DNA of 64,000 nt from Streptomyces cirratus (GTDB taxonomy: Bacteria > Actinomycetota > Actinomycetes > Streptomycetales > Streptomycetaceae). The notes beneath the pieces were generated by a model. It was not told the origin of the DNA and ran no database searches. It saw nothing but the letters and a program-made list of their open reading frames with translations. This document shows, in pieces, positions 33,224 through 42,870 of this stretch. The DNA lies in NCBI RefSeq assembly GCF_014650775.1, contig NZ_BMVP01000006.1:269407-333406 (forward strand), written 5' to 3'. A program made the position numbers and the translations under genes. Within the stretch, counting starts at the first letter, position 1. Each line of letters starts with the position of its first letter.

Positions 33224-34380
33224 TCGGCGGGACACCGGGCGAGCACCTCCCTGGCCAGCTGGCGGTAGGCGGCGGCGCCGACGGAGTTGGAGGCGTACGT
33301 GGTGATCGGCTCACCGGCGACCGTGGTCTCCGGGAAGCGCACCGTGCGGCCGATGACCGTGTGGTAGACGTGGTCGTCGAACGCCTCGACGACGCGAGCC
33401 AGCACCTCACGGCTGTGCACCGTACGGGAGTCGTACATCGTGGCGAGGATGCCGTCCAGCTCCAGCTCGGGGTTGAGCCGCTCCTGCACCTTCTCGATGG
33501 TCTCGGTCAGCAGCGCCACCCCGCGCAGTGCGAAGAACTCGCACTCCAGCGGGACGATGACCTTGTGAGCCGCCGTCAGGGCGTTCACGGTCAGCAGACC
33601 GAGCGAGGGCTGACAGTCGATCACGATGTAGTCGTAGTCCTGCATAAGCGGCTTGAGCGCCCGCTGGAGCGTGGACTCGCGCGCGACCTCGCTGACCAAC
33701 TGCACTTCGGCTGCGGACAGGTCGATGTTGCTCGGCAGCAGGTCCATGTTGGGAACGGCCGTCTTGAGCAGCACCTCGTCGGCCGACATGCCCCGCTCCA
33801 TGAGCAGGTTGTAGACCGTCAGGTCGAGTTCCATCGGGTTGACGCCGAGGCCCACGGACAGCGCGCCCTGCGGGTCGAAGTCGACGAGCAGCACCCGTCG
33901 CCCGTACTCGGCGAGCGCGGCGCCCAGGTTGATGGTCGACGTGGTCTTGCCCACGCCGCCCTTCTGGTTGCACATCGCGATGATCGTCGCGGGACCGTGG
34001 TCGGTCAGCGGGCCCGGGATCGGGAAGTACGGCAGCGGCCGTCCGGTCGGGCCGATCCGCTCGCGGCGCTGGCGGGCAGCGTCGGGGGCGAGAGTGGCCG
34101 CGTACTCGGGGTCGGGCTCGTACTCCGCGTCGGGGTCGTAGAAGTGCCCTTCGGGCACCTGGTCGTAGTCGGCGAGTCCCACGGGCTGTTCGCCGCTCGG
34201 GTCGCCGGCCCTGGAGTTCACGTCTAGGCCGTCCATGCTCTTTTGGGGCGTCGTCATGTGCTGGTGGTTTGCGAAGGTGCGGACTGCGACGGAGCCGACA
34301 GGCCCGGCCCCGGCGGGACCTCGGCCCCGCTCTGGCGTTCCTGCTCGACCACCCCCAGGAGCAAATGTCGACTCATTCAC
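33220..34380 (-). CDS. parA: ParA-family chromosome-partitioning ATPase (orphan, next to scpAB)
   Basis: This 386-residue protein has the deviant Walker A CNQKGGVGKTTSTIN near residue 136, DFDPQGALSVGLG, and IDCQPSLGLLTVNAL as Walker B. It belongs to the ParA/Soj group that forms ATP-dependent dimers on DNA. About 115 residues precede the ATPase, longer than in the canonical ParA near oriC. GTG at 34380 is chosen because GAGGAGGT lies ten bases upstream; internal ATG codons lack a ribosome site. Mycobacteria have a homologue in the same place (Rv1708). The cargo is unknown. Confidence 0.9.
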   Translation of the reverse strand: MNESTFAPGGGRAGTPERGRGPAGAGPVGSVAVRTFANHQHMTTPQKSMDGLDVNSRAGDPSGEQPVGLADYDQVPEGHFYDPDAEYEPDPEYAATLAPDAARQRRERIGPTGRPLPYFPIPGPLTDHGPATIIAMCNQKGGVGKTTSTINLGAALAEYGRRVLLVDFDPQGALSVGLGVNPMELDLTVYNLLMERGMSADEVLLKTAVPNMDLLPSNIDLSAAEVQLVSEVARESTLQRALKPLMQDYDYIVIDCQPSLGLLTVNALTAAHKVIVPLECEFFALRGVALLTETIEKVQERLNPELELDGILATMYDSRTVHSREVLARVVEAFDDHVYHTVIGRTVRFPETTVAGEPITTYASNSVGAAAYRQLAREVLARCPAE

Positions 34381-34641
34381 AAGTCGTCTTACCTCCTCGG
34401 ACGTGACCAGGACACTTATCGATAGGTCAGCGTGGCACCATGCCGACGGTTGGCGACTCTATGGCGTGTCACCACTCAGCGGCAACACAATCCGCCGGAC
34501 CCGCCGCGTTGTGTCGGCAAGCGAACACCACTCTGTCAAGGGCGTACGAGCTGTCACTACGAAGTTTCGCGGGTGTGCGAAAGGGTTAAAGGGTTACGTT
34601 CGAGGCGAGTTGAACGGGCTCCCCGCGCACCGCTCAAACAC
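34381..34641. other. parA upstream region
   Basis: This stretch between the ald terminator and parA is AT-richer than its surroundings and contains no gene. It includes a direct repeat of AAAGGGTTA around 34575-34595 and the GAGGAGGT ribosome site of parA. A promoter is expected here, but no clear -35/-10 pair was found. No parS-like GTTTCACGTGAAAC palindrome is present. Confidence 0.5.
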
Positions 34642-34677
34642 CTCCGGCCGGACCTTGCGGGCAAGGTCCGGCCGGAG
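34642..34677 (-). terminator. Terminator after ald
   Basis: CTCCGGCCGGACCTTGC pairs with its perfect complement, 30 bases after the ald stop codon. Confidence 0.88.
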
Positions 34678-34706
34678 ACGTGAGATTGACGTCAGTCGTT
34701 GACGGT

Positions 34707-35822
34707 TCAGCCGAGCAGCGTGTTCAGCGGCAGGACCTCGAGGCCGTGGGCCTCGGCGACCGGACCGTAAACGACCTTGCCGTCATGGGTGTTGAGGCCC
34801 AGCGCGAGCGCCGGGTCACGGCGCAGCGCCTCGACCCAGCCGAGGTTCGCGAGCTGCACGATGTACGGCAGGGTCGCGTTCGTCAGGGCGTAGGTGGAGG
34901 TGTTCGGCACGGCGCCCGGCATGTTGGCGACGCAGTAGAAGACCGAGTTGTGGACCTGGAAGGTCGGCTCGGCGTGGGTGGTCGGACGGGAGTCCTCGAA
35001 GCAGCCGCCCTGGTCGATCGCAATGTCGACAAGGACACTTCCGGGCTTCATCTTGGCGACGAGCTCGTTGGTGACCAGCTTGGGGGCCTTCGCACCCGGG
35101 ATCAGGACCGCGCCGATGACCAGGTCGGCCTCGATGACGGCCTTCTCCAGCTCGTAGGCGTTGGAGACGATCGTCTTGATCTTCGTGCCGAAGATCTTGT
35201 CGGCCTCGCGGAGCTTGTTGATGTCCTTGTCGAGCAGGGTCACGTGGAAGCCCATGCCGATGGCGATCTGCGCGGCGTTCCAGCCGGAGACGCCGCCGCC
35301 GATGACCACGCACTCGCCGGCGTGGGTGCCGGGGACGCCGCCGGGGAGCACGCCGCGGCCGCCGGCCGAGCGCATCAGGTGGTAGGCGCCGACCTGCGGG
35401 GCCAGGCGGCCCGCGACCTCGGACATCGGGGCGAGCAGCGGGAGCGCGCGGCCCGCGAGCTCGACCGTCTCGTACGCGATGGCGGTGGTGCCGGACTCCA
35501 GCAGGGCGTCCGTGCACTCGCGGGAGGCCGCCAGGTGCAGGTAGGTGAAGAGGGTCTGGTCCTTGCGGAGACGGTGGTACTCCTCCGCGACCGGCTCCTT
35601 GACCTTCAGCAGCAGGTCGGCGGTCTGCCAGACCTCGTCGGCGGTGCCGAGGATCTCGGCACCCGCGGCGACGTACTCGGCGTCCGTGATCGAGGAGCCG
35701 ACACCGGCGTTCTGCTCGACGAAGACCTGGTGGCCGTTACGGACGAGCTCGTGGACACCGGCGGGGGTGATGGCCACGCGGAACTCGTTGTTCTTGACCT
35801 CGCGGGGGATGCCGACCTTCAT
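34707..35822 (-). CDS. ald: Alanine dehydrogenase
   Basis: This 371-residue enzyme is the standard length. It starts MKVGIPREVKNNEFRVAITP and has the catalytic Lys in LLLKVKEP and His in YLHLAAS. The NAD-binding Rossmann motif is VVIGGGVSGWNAAQIA, and DIAIDQGGCFEDSRPTTH follows. It catalyses reversible deamination of L-alanine to pyruvate and ammonia with NAD. A promoter-like pair and a palindrome lie upstream, and a strong terminator follows, so it is probably a single-gene unit controlled by an Lrp/AldR-type factor that is not encoded here. Confidence 0.97.
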   Translation of the reverse strand: MKVGIPREVKNNEFRVAITPAGVHELVRNGHQVFVEQNAGVGSSITDAEYVAAGAEILGTADEVWQTADLLLKVKEPVAEEYHRLRKDQTLFTYLHLAASRECTDALLESGTTAIAYETVELAGRALPLLAPMSEVAGRLAPQVGAYHLMRSAGGRGVLPGGVPGTHAGECVVIGGGVSGWNAAQIAIGMGFHVTLLDKDINKLREADKIFGTKIKTIVSNAYELEKAVIEADLVIGAVLIPGAKAPKLVTNELVAKMKPGSVLVDIAIDQGGCFEDSRPTTHAEPTFQVHNSVFYCVANMPGAVPNTSTYALTNATLPYIVQLANLGWVEALRRDPALALGLNTHDGKVVYGPVAEAHGLEVLPLNTLLG

Positions 35823-35902
35823 CGTCGATCACGGTCCTTGGCTCAGGGGATATTTCGGGGCACTTCCATACATACCCGCCCACAAGAACGCGCAACGGGA
35901 TG

Positions 35903-35922
35903 CACCACGAGATGACGTGGTG
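35903..35922. promoter_or_regulatory. Palindromic operator candidate upstream of ald
   Basis: CACCACG and CGTGGTG flank a six-base spacer. The site lies just downstream of the candidate -10 element and would cover the transcription start of ald. Confidence 0.5.
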
Positions 35923-35927
35923 AAGCC

Positions 35928-35955
35928 AGTCTAATGAAGGATGAGTCGCTGTCTA
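35928..35955 (-). promoter_or_regulatory. Candidate ald promoter
   Basis: Reading on the minus strand, TAGACA (35955-35950) and TAGACT (35933-35928) are spaced 16 bases, a good match to the actinobacterial housekeeping consensus. Confidence 0.5.
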
Positions 35956-35974
35956 GCCTTGCAAACAAATAATC

Positions 35975-37939
35975 TCAGTCGGAATCACTGCGGATTTCGC
36001 AGGCTGCGGGGTCATCTCCCAGCAATCTGTCGGCTGCCGACCGGTGCAGTCGCGCGGCCGCCGGGTCGCCCAGCCGGTCGAGCGTGTCGGCCAGTCGCAC
36101 CTGGAGCGCGGCTTGCAGCCGCAGGTCCCCGGCCCTGCGCGCCAGCTCGACGGCCTGACGGCAGGTGTGCAGGGATTCGGCGGGCCTGCCGGCGTACTCC
36201 TGAATACGCGCCATCTCGCTCAACGCCTTTGCCTGGCCCGGGACATCGGCCAGTTTCCGGTACCCCGCGGCGGCCGCGCGCCAGCTGCGCAGGGCGTCCC
36301 CGTACCGGCCGGCGTACATGTGTACGTTGCCGAGGCGCCCGTACAGCCTCGCCTCGTCCGCGCGCTCCCCCCGGGCGAGTGCCTGGGACAGGGCCCGGCC
36401 GAACCAGTCGCAGGCCCGGTGCCAGTCGGCCAGCTCCTGGTACGCACCGCCTACGGATTCCATCGCGCGGCCCGTCGCGTAGGGATCGTTCGCCGCCTTT
36501 CCGGCGTCCAGCGCCGCCCGGTAGCGCTCCAGTGCCTCGTGCGTACGGCCCGTCTCGGCGTCCAGATCGGCCAGGTTCAGCAGCGCTGCGGCCCGCTCCC
36601 GGGCCAGGCCGCAGCGCTCGGCGACGTCCAGGACCAGGCGGTGCAGCCCGTACAGCTCGGGTGCGGCGGCGGTGGTGCCCCGGTGCTCGGCCAGGGCCCG
36701 TACGAGGGCGGCGACCAGCCTGCGGGCCAGGGTGTCCAGCTCCCCGTCCGCCACCGCGAGGGAGGCCGAGGCGGTCAGGGCGGGCAGCCGGGTGTCCAGC
36801 CAGGTGGCCGCCGCCCGCCGGTCGGGGAAGCGCAGCGCCCGGGGCAGCCCGTCCAGGCGCTCCCGTACGTGTTCCTCGTCGTCCGCGGCCATGGCCCGGC
36901 AGGAGACCAGCAGCCGCACGGTCCGCTCCAGCATCCGGGCCCGGGCCAGCTGCACCTCGGCCGGCCGCTCCTTGGCCTCCAGCAGCGCCCGCAACAGGGG
37001 CGCGAGGCAACCGGGCAACAGGAACAGCCCGTCCTGCGCGTGCCGTACGAGACCCAGCCCGGCGAAGTCCTCCAGGACCGACTGGGCGGCGGCGACGGAG
37101 CAGCCCGCGAGGGCGGACGCGGTGTGCGAGTCGACGATCCCGGCGGGCGCGAGCGGAAGCAGCCGCAGGGTGCGCTGGGCGGGCTGCGGCAGGGACTCGT
37201 AGACGAGCCGGAAGGCACGGCCGAGCGGCCCGTCGGTGCCGGGCGGCATGTCGTGGAGCTGCTTGGCCAGATCGGCGACGGAGGCCTGGGGGTGGGCGGC
37301 GAGCCAGCCACCGGCCAGGCAGAGCGCGGCGGGCTGCCCCCCGCACTCCTGGGCGAGGGCCTCGGCGGCGAGCGGGTCGACCGTGATCCGGGTGTCCCGG
37401 ATGCCCCCGGCGAGCATCTTCACCGCCGACGGGGTGTCGAGCCCGCCGAGGGTGCAGGGGCGGACATCCGGAATCCCGGTGAGGGGCCCCTCGGCGGTGA
37501 CCACGACCAGGCATTCGGGGGTGTCGGGCAGCAGCGCGTCGACCTGGTGCGGATCGGCGGCGTCGTCCACGAGCAGCACGGCCCGCTTGCCCTTGAGCGC
37601 CGCGCGCAGGGCCGAGCTGAGGTCGTCCTCGCCGGCGCCGGGCGGGGTGGGCCGCCCCAGCCCCTCCAGCAGGGTCCGCACCGCCCGCTCGGTGGCGACG
37701 GCCCCTCCGCCGGGCAGGGTGAGCCGTACGCGGAGCACCGCGTCGGGGTAGTCATCGCGGACCTCCCGTACGAGTTCCTCGGCCAGCGCCGTGCGTCCCG
37801 AACCCGGACGCCCGGCGATGAGGAGGACCCTCGCGCGGGGGGCCTTGGCCTTGCGGCCCGAGAGGGTGTCGAGTCCGGTCCGCGCGATGTCCTCGCGCAG
37901 CTCCTTGAGCTCACGCCGCCGCCCGACGAAATCCGTCAC
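35975..37939 (-). CDS. STAND-class NTPase with C-terminal TPRs
   Basis: This 654-residue protein opens with TDFVGRRRELKEL, a Walker A variant GRPGSGRTAL near residues 43-52 (Arg in place of the usual Lys) and LLVDDAADP as Walker B. A winged-helix-like region leads into about five TPR-type helical pairs in the last 250 residues (LLNLADLDAETGRTHEALER, then LYGRLGNVHMYAGRYGDALR). This resembles NB-ARC/TPR regulators, without an N-terminal DNA-binding or TIR domain. The start is GTG. It ends 152 bases upstream of ald. Function is unknown; its place beside the Nudix and pyrG genes looks like part of the backbone. Confidence 0.85.
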   Translation of the reverse strand: MTDFVGRRRELKELREDIARTGLDTLSGRKAKAPRARVLLIAGRPGSGRTALAEELVREVRDDYPDAVLRVRLTLPGGGAVATERAVRTLLEGLGRPTPPGAGEDDLSSALRAALKGKRAVLLVDDAADPHQVDALLPDTPECLVVVTAEGPLTGIPDVRPCTLGGLDTPSAVKMLAGGIRDTRITVDPLAAEALAQECGGQPAALCLAGGWLAAHPQASVADLAKQLHDMPPGTDGPLGRAFRLVYESLPQPAQRTLRLLPLAPAGIVDSHTASALAGCSVAAAQSVLEDFAGLGLVRHAQDGLFLLPGCLAPLLRALLEAKERPAEVQLARARMLERTVRLLVSCRAMAADDEEHVRERLDGLPRALRFPDRRAAATWLDTRLPALTASASLAVADGELDTLARRLVAALVRALAEHRGTTAAAPELYGLHRLVLDVAERCGLARERAAALLNLADLDAETGRTHEALERYRAALDAGKAANDPYATGRAMESVGGAYQELADWHRACDWFGRALSQALARGERADEARLYGRLGNVHMYAGRYGDALRSWRAAAAGYRKLADVPGQAKALSEMARIQEYAGRPAESLHTCRQAVELARRAGDLRLQAALQVRLADTLDRLGDPAAARLHRSAADRLLGDDPAACEIRSDSD

Positions 37940-38100
37940 GGATCCGCTCCTCTCCCTGCCTTAGGGTTGCCGAGCGTAGTTCACGCAGAGCGACGGTCCG
38001 TGTGGAGCGCGGCTGGTAGATCGCCCGATCGGATCAGCCGATCGTCACATCAGCAGTCCGTCCGGCCCAACGGCCGCTTCCTGCGGCTTCCTACGGCCTC

Positions 38101-38760
38101 TCACGCCTCGTAGGGGCGGGCCGGCCAGGGGGCGAGGGCCGGGCGCAGGGCTTCGGTGCCGCCTTCGCGGGCGAGGGCCGCGGACACCGCGAGGACCCCG
38201 GTCACCAGGCCGGGGTTGCCGAGTTCGCCCGCGAGCACGCCGCGTACCAGCTCCTCCAGCGGGACCCGGGCCAGCTTCATGTCGGCCTCCTCCTCGGACA
38301 CCGCGAAGCGCTCCCCCCGGGCGGGTGCGAGGTCCCGCGCGAGGAAGATCCGGATCGCCTCGTCCGAGCCGCCGGGGGTGGCGAAGAAGTCGACCAGCAC
38401 CCGCCAGTCCCGGGCCTGGACGTGCGCCTCCTCGTAGAGCTCCCGCTGGGCCGCGTGCAGCGGGTTCTCGCCGGGCACGTCCAGCAGGCCGGCCGGCAGC
38501 TCCCACAGCTTGTGCCGCACCGGGTGCCGGTACTGGTTGATGATCAGGACGCGCTGTTCCTCGTCGAGCGCGAGCACGCACACGGAGCCGGGGTGCACCT
38601 GGTAGTCGCGGCGCACGACGGCCCGGTCGGGCATCCGCACCTGTTCCGAGCGCACCGCCGTCTTCGCGCCCTGGAACGGGGTTCGGGAGGCGACGACCTC
38701 CCACGTCTCCGGGGTGTCCGCGATGTCGGCGGCGATGTCGGTGGCCTCGTCTTTGCCCAT
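38101..38760 (-). CDS. Nudix hydrolase, ADP-ribose pyrophosphatase type
   Basis: This 219-residue protein has the Nudix segment LWELPAGLLDVPGENPLHAA followed by QRELYEEAHV. Compared with the classical box there is one extra residue between Gly and Glu, and His replaces the last Gly. The homologue beside pyrG in mycobacteria (Rv1700, an ADP-ribose pyrophosphatase) shares the layout, including the downstream FFATPGGSDE motif. It probably splits ADP-ribose to AMP and ribose 5-phosphate. It lies 79 bases after the pyrG stop, separated by a strong terminator. Confidence 0.9.
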   Translation of the reverse strand: MGKDEATDIAADIADTPETWEVVASRTPFQGAKTAVRSEQVRMPDRAVVRRDYQVHPGSVCVLALDEEQRVLIINQYRHPVRHKLWELPAGLLDVPGENPLHAAQRELYEEAHVQARDWRVLVDFFATPGGSDEAIRIFLARDLAPARGERFAVSEEEADMKLARVPLEELVRGVLAGELGNPGLVTGVLAVSAALAREGGTEALRPALAPWPARPYEA

Positions 38761-38780
38761 TGCCCCATACCTTCCAGAAA

Positions 38781-38825
38781 AACGTAGGCAGCCGGGGCAC
38801 GATCCGTGCCCCGGCTGCCTACGTT
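38781..38825 (-). terminator. Terminator between pyrG and the Nudix gene
   Basis: A perfect 21-bp stem (AACGTAGGCAGCCGGGG at its base side) with a three-base loop starts 15 bases after the pyrG stop. It also lies 21 bases upstream of the Nudix start codon. Confidence 0.9.
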
Positions 38826-38839
38826 ATGCGCTTACGCGA

Positions 38840-40501
<1,662 letters not shown>

Positions 40502-40972
40502 CGCCAAGAGGGGGCTCCCGTGGTCGCGAGGTGAGGTGCGTCCGACGCCGTTCCGCGGAGATCCGAAGGGTCTCTGGGGGCGCCGAAGCAGCGGTTTCGG
40601 GGCTCCTGATTCGCACAGGCAGACCACCGGTCCACGGGGTACCAGCCTATCAGCGCCCGGACCCGTCCGCCTCCGGCCACGCTCCCGCGCCCTCACGGGA
40701 CCGGGTCGGGGGCCGTCCACCTCGGGTATCCGTCCTGGTCACCCGATCGGACGAGTCGCATTGTCCCGGGGCTTAAGGGGATCACTAGTCTGCCGTCATA
40801 TCCTGCTCGAATATCGCTGCACAACCGCGCCGAGCAGTCCGGCCTACGGTGTAACCACGCCACATCCGGCAATCTAGGCTCGACGCGGGGATCCCTACAC
40901 ACAAGAGACCGCGCATCCGCGCATTGCAAGCGCCCTCAGGGGCGGACGTGGCTGTTCGACTGGAGATGCAAC
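40502..40972. other. 471-bp divergent promoter region between pyrG and GH15
   Basis: No gene is supported here. TTGTCC (40761) and TAGTCT (40786), spaced 19 bases, could be a weak promoter towards the GH15 gene. The pyrG side must carry its own promoter. Composition becomes AT-richer from about 40740 to 40880. Confidence 0.4.
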
Positions 40973-42778
40973 GTGTCCGGGCGCATCGAGGATTACGCAC
41001 TGATCGGCGACATGCAGACCGCGGCTTTGGTCTGCCGGGACGGAGCCGTGGACTGGGCATGCCTTCCACGCTTCGACTCCCATGCTGTCTTCGCGAGCAT
41101 TCTCGGCACCGAGGAACACGGGTTCTGGCGGGTAGGACCCGCGGTCCCGTCCGGCACCCCGGCCCCCCGGGCCGACCGCCGGCGCTATCGCGGTGACTCC
41201 CTGGTGCTGGAATCGGAGTGGGACACCCCGCGGGGGACGGTGCGCGTCATCGACTTCATGCCTCCCCGTGAGGACCACGCCCCGCAGCTGATCCGCATCG
41301 TCGAGGGGGTCAGCGGCCGCGTCCCCATGCGCTCCGCGCTGCGGATGCGCTTCTCCTACGGCCGGATCGTGCCCTGGGTGCACAAGGTGGACGGGCGCAC
41401 CGTGGCCGTCGCCGGCCCGGACTCGGTCTGGCTGGACACCGACGCGCAGACCTACGGCAAGGACCTGACGACGTACTCCGACTTCACCGTCGGACCGGGT
41501 GACCGGGTGACCTTCGCCATCAGCTGGCAGCCCTCCCACAAGGGAGCCCCGGACAACCCGGACGCCGAGGCGGCTCTCGAGGCCACCACCGACTTCTGGC
41601 GGGACTGGGTCGAGCACTGCACCTACCACGGCCCCTACCGGGAGGCGGTGGTCCGCTCCCTGATCACCCTCAAGGCGCTGACGTACGGCCCCACGGGCGG
41701 GATCGTCGCGGCGCCGACCACCTCCCTGCCGGAGGAGATCGGCGGCGTGCGGAACTGGGACTACCGCTACACCTGGCTGCGGGACGCGGCGATCACCCTG
41801 TCCTCGCTGCTGCGCACCGGCTACCGCGACGAGGCCTCCGCCTGGCGGGACTGGCTGCTGCGCGCGGTCGCCGGCGACCCGGAGAACCTGCAGATCATGT
41901 ACGGGATCGCGGGCGAGCGGGAGCTCGGCGAGACCGAGCTGGACTGGCTGCCGGGTTACGAGAACTCCCGCCCGGTCCGCGTCGGCAACGGCGCCGCCCA
42001 CCAGCTCCAGCTCGACGTGTACGGCGAGGTCACCGAGGCCCTTCACCTGGGTCACATGACGGGCCTGGCCCGCAACGACTACGCGTCGGTGCTCCAGCTC
42101 AAGCTGATCCGCTACCTGGAGACGCACTGGAACGAGCCGGACGAGGGCATCTGGGAGGTGCGCGGGCCGCGGCGCCACTTCGTGCACTCGAAGGTGATGG
42201 CGTGGGTCGCGGTGGACCGCACGGTCAAGCTCATCGAGAGCGGGGACGTGGACGGCCCGTTGGAGCGCTGGCGCGAGCTGCGCGACGAGATCCACGCCGA
42301 CGTCTGCGAGAAGGGCTACGACAAGGAACGCAACACCTTCACCCAGTCCTACGGGTCGAAGGAACTGGACGCCTCGCTGCTGCTGATCCCGCAGATGGGC
42401 TTCCTGCCGCCGGACGACAAGCGCGTCATCGGCACCATCGAGGCGATCCAGCGCGAGCTGTCCACCCCGGACGGGTTCATCCTGCGCTACCCGACGGCCG
42501 GCGAGGACGCCGGTGTCGACGGCCTGGAGGGCGACGAGGGGGCCTTCCTGGCCTGCTCGTTCTGGATGGCCGACGACCTCGCGATGATCGGCCGCGTCGA
42601 CGAGGCGCGCCGGCTCTTCGAGAAGCTGCTGTCGCTGCGCAACGACCTGGGGCTGCTGGCCGAGGAGTGGGACCCCAAGCTCCAGCGGCAGGTGGGCAAC
42701 TTCCCCCAGGCGTTCAGCCACGTCCCGCTGATCGACACGGCGCTGCGGCTGACGGCCAGCGGGGCCTACGGAGGCTGA
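40973..42778 (+). CDS. Glycoside hydrolase family 15 enzyme (trehalase/glucoamylase-like)
   Basis: This 601-residue protein has the actinobacterial GH15 layout: IEDYALIGDMQTAALVCRDG and WACLPRFDSHAVFASILG at the N-terminus, and a catalytic (alpha/alpha)6 barrel with GGVRNWDYRYTWLRDA. The expected acid/base glutamates are in GIWEVRG (about residue 395) and LAEEWDP (about 564-565). No signal peptide is present, so it acts inside the cell. In mycobacteria close relatives hydrolyse trehalose; glucoamylase activity is the alternative. GTG at 40973 has GGAG upstream, and a hairpin terminator follows. Confidence 0.92.
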   Translation: MSGRIEDYALIGDMQTAALVCRDGAVDWACLPRFDSHAVFASILGTEEHGFWRVGPAVPSGTPAPRADRRRYRGDSLVLESEWDTPRGTVRVIDFMPPREDHAPQLIRIVEGVSGRVPMRSALRMRFSYGRIVPWVHKVDGRTVAVAGPDSVWLDTDAQTYGKDLTTYSDFTVGPGDRVTFAISWQPSHKGAPDNPDAEAALEATTDFWRDWVEHCTYHGPYREAVVRSLITLKALTYGPTGGIVAAPTTSLPEEIGGVRNWDYRYTWLRDAAITLSSLLRTGYRDEASAWRDWLLRAVAGDPENLQIMYGIAGERELGETELDWLPGYENSRPVRVGNGAAHQLQLDVYGEVTEALHLGHMTGLARNDYASVLQLKLIRYLETHWNEPDEGIWEVRGPRRHFVHSKVMAWVAVDRTVKLIESGDVDGPLERWRELRDEIHADVCEKGYDKERNTFTQSYGSKELDASLLLIPQMGFLPPDDKRVIGTIEAIQRELSTPDGFILRYPTAGEDAGVDGLEGDEGAFLACSFWMADDLAMIGRVDEARRLFEKLLSLRNDLGLLAEEWDPKLQRQVGNFPQAFSHVPLIDTALRLTASGAYGG

Positions 42779-42784
42779 CGCGGG

Positions 42785-42810
42785 TCCCGGCGCGCTCCGG
42801 CGCGCCGGGA
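42785..42810 (+). terminator. Terminator after the GH15 gene
   Basis: TCCCGGCGCGC pairs with GCGCGCCGGGA over a four-base loop, six bases after the stop codon. Confidence 0.8.
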
Positions 42811-42870
42811 CGGCGGCCCCCGCCTAGGCTGGAAGGGTTTCTTCGCCCTCCACGGAAGGAGGGGTGGGTC

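Noticed and set aside
32345..33268. Plus-strand gene in the scpA-parA partner gap
   Set aside because: Low-complexity Arg/Pro translation, no ribosome site, and overlap with the minus-strand partner gene.
34381..34641. parS centromere site upstream of parA
   Set aside because: No GTTTCACGTGAAAC-like palindrome is present.
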